From contig NW_027484910.1 of NCBI RefSeq assembly GCF_050908995.1, forward strand, positions 1 to 64,000: a stretch of 64,000 nucleotides of DNA. The letters run 5' to 3'. This document shows positions 63,612 to 64,000 of this stretch, in pieces. The notes below the pieces were generated by a model. It searched no databases. It was not told where the DNA came from and saw only the letters and a list, made by a program, of their open reading frames with translations. Within the stretch, counting starts at the first letter, position 1, and every line of letters begins with the position of its first letter. Source of the DNA: Andrena cerasifolii (taxonomy: Eukaryota; Arthropoda; Insecta; Hymenoptera; Andrenidae). The translations under genes and the position numbers were made by a program.

Positions 63612-64000
63612 TTCTCCAATTTCGGTTTTTGAATATCGGTTCCAATATCGGATTCAATATCGGTTTTTCAATATCGGTTTTTCAATATCAGTTTTTCGAT
63701 ATCAGTTTTTCAATATTTGTTTTTCAATATCGGTTTTTCAATATCGGTTCTAATATCGGAATCATTATCGGCTTTTCAATATCGGTTTTTCAATATCAGT
63801 TTTTCGATATCAGTTTTTCAATATTTGTTTTTCAATATCGGTTTTTCAATATCAGTTTTTCGATATCAGTTTTTCAATATTTGTTTTTCAATATCGGTTT
63901 TTCAATATCAGTTTTTCGATATCAGTTTTTCAATATTTGTTTTTCAATATCGGTTTTTCAATATCGGTTCTAATATCGGAATCATTATCGGCTTTTCAAT
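63612..64000 (+). repeat. Start of higher-order unit U28 (cut by the window end)
   Basis: Reads s-q-t-i-d, Mf, Q, Q, then a-b-c-d-d-e-f and part of g. This is the opening of the 1,822-bp type. Confidence 0.88.

Larger units (their letters stand above)
1..64000 (+). repeat. Satellite array of 12/14-bp units with higher-order structure; fills the whole window
   Basis: Every line of the window reads as head-to-tail copies of a 14-mer (consensus TTTTTCAATATCGG) and 12-mers that look like it with a shortened T tract. All copies lie in the same orientation and no unique sequence separates them. Variant units follow each other in a fixed grammar, chiefly the a-b-c-d quartet, then d-e plus a second 12-mer. 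This gives 56-, 108-, 146- and 164-bp modules inside higher-order units of 418 to 5,014 bp. Neither array edge is in the window. Known biology: long homogenised arrays of this kind are eukaryotic satellites kept alike by unequal exchange and gene conversion. Function and species cannot be read from the sequence. Strand is given as the T-rich strand. Confidence 0.97.
12127..64000 (+). repeat. Right subdomain of the satellite array
   Basis: From the first p-q-t-i at 12,127 onward, every s-q boundary (14,211 and later) is followed by a single t-i-d instead of t-i-e-i-d. The p-q-t-i sub-boundary recurs many times (for example 12,127, 14,807, 15,723, 17,849). The o 12-mer appears (for example ATG at 13,604, 16,290, 18,446, 21,304, 27,758), and w is absent. 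The commonest content is strings of the 108-bp modules Mf, Mh and Mi. Higher-order units vary from 418 to 5,014 bp, but their boundary cassettes are nearly identical. The array continues past 64,000. Confidence 0.85.

Noticed and set aside
1..64000. CRISPR array
   Set aside because: The repeats are 12-14 bp, directly adjacent, with no unique spacers and no cas genes.
1..64000. CENP-B box as evidence of a centromere
   Set aside because: The closest match is the TTCG in b and k. The A and CGGG positions of the box that follow are not present in either unit, nor on the other strand.
1..64000. Telomeric repeat
   Set aside because: The unit lacks the short G-rich pattern of known telomeric repeats, and higher-order organisation with fixed variants is not expected for telomerase products.
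1..64000. Promoters or terminators suggested by T5 tracts and AATAT/TATAT strings
   Set aside because: These strings are part of the unit and occur thousands of times. There is no local context to single out any one, and no stem precedes the T tracts.
1..64000. Naming the host species or group
   Set aside because: The window has no gene or known family to anchor a taxonomic call. Only a eukaryotic origin is suggested, by array length and hierarchy.

Overview
All 64,000 bases are tandem-repeat satellite DNA. There is no unique sequence, and I see no protein gene, RNA gene, transposon or CRISPR array. The basic unit is a 14-mer, d = TTTTTCAATATCGG, mixed with about a dozen point variants and with a family of 12-mers. 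The window begins and ends inside the array, so the array is longer than 64 kb. Arrays this long and this hierarchical are typical of eukaryotic heterochromatin (centromeric, pericentromeric or subtelomeric). I infer a eukaryote from that, but nothing here identifies the species. The + strand is T-rich (7 T to 3 A in the 14-mer), about 71% A+T in the consensus unit, with one CpG in nearly every unit.

Unit code used below. 14-mers: a TTTTTCAATATCAG; b TTTTTCGATATCAG; c TTTTTCAATATTTG; d TTTTTCAATATCGG; g CTTTTCAATATCGG; j TTTTGCAATATCAG; j' TTTTGCAATATCGG; k TTTTTCGATATAGG; m TATTTCAATATCGG; p TTCTCCAATATCGG; q TTTTTGAATATCGG; s TTCTCCAATTTCGG; u TTCTTCAATATCGG. 12-mers: e TTCTAATATCGG; f AATCATTATCGG; h TTTCAATATCGG (d minus two T); i ATTCAATATCGG; n AATCAATATCGG; o AATGATTATCGG; r ATTCAGTATCGG; t TTCCAATATCGG; w TTCTAATATGGG. 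Modules: Q = a-b-c-d (56 bp); Mf, Mh and Mi = a-b-c-d-d-e followed by f-g, h-d or i-d (108 bp each); P = a-b-c-p-q-t-i-d-e-i-d (146 bp); J = a-b-c-d-d-j-k-d-m-e-n-g (164 bp).

The organisation has four levels: 12/14-bp units; modules of 56, 108, 146 and 164 bp; higher-order units (U1 to U27) that each start at the unique s unit and end in a conserved 202-bp tail; and multi-kb duplications of whole groups of higher-order units. The boundary cassette occurs 28 times, at spacings from 418 to 5,014 bp. One higher-order unit of 1,822 bp, complete at 42,899, 52,141 and 53,963, can be decomposed fully into modules. Many other units are this unit with whole modules deleted, added or recombined.

Layout. 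Positions 1 to about 12,126 form a left subdomain with private variants (w; a doubled t-i-e-i start; tandem b-b; a 13-bp unit) arranged as a three-copy super-repeat with spacings 3,863 and 4,699 bp. From about 12,127 to 64,000 lies a right subdomain with its own private features (the p-q-t-i sub-boundary, the o 12-mer, a single t-i start). The right subdomain contains nested duplications at offsets of 472, 888, 1,822, 4,428, 4,514, 5,014, about 10,850-10,890, 14,161 and 38,690 bp.

The + strand appears full of open reading frames only because the common units contain no stop codon in any frame. Conventional ATG starts are almost absent, and I annotate no coding sequence.
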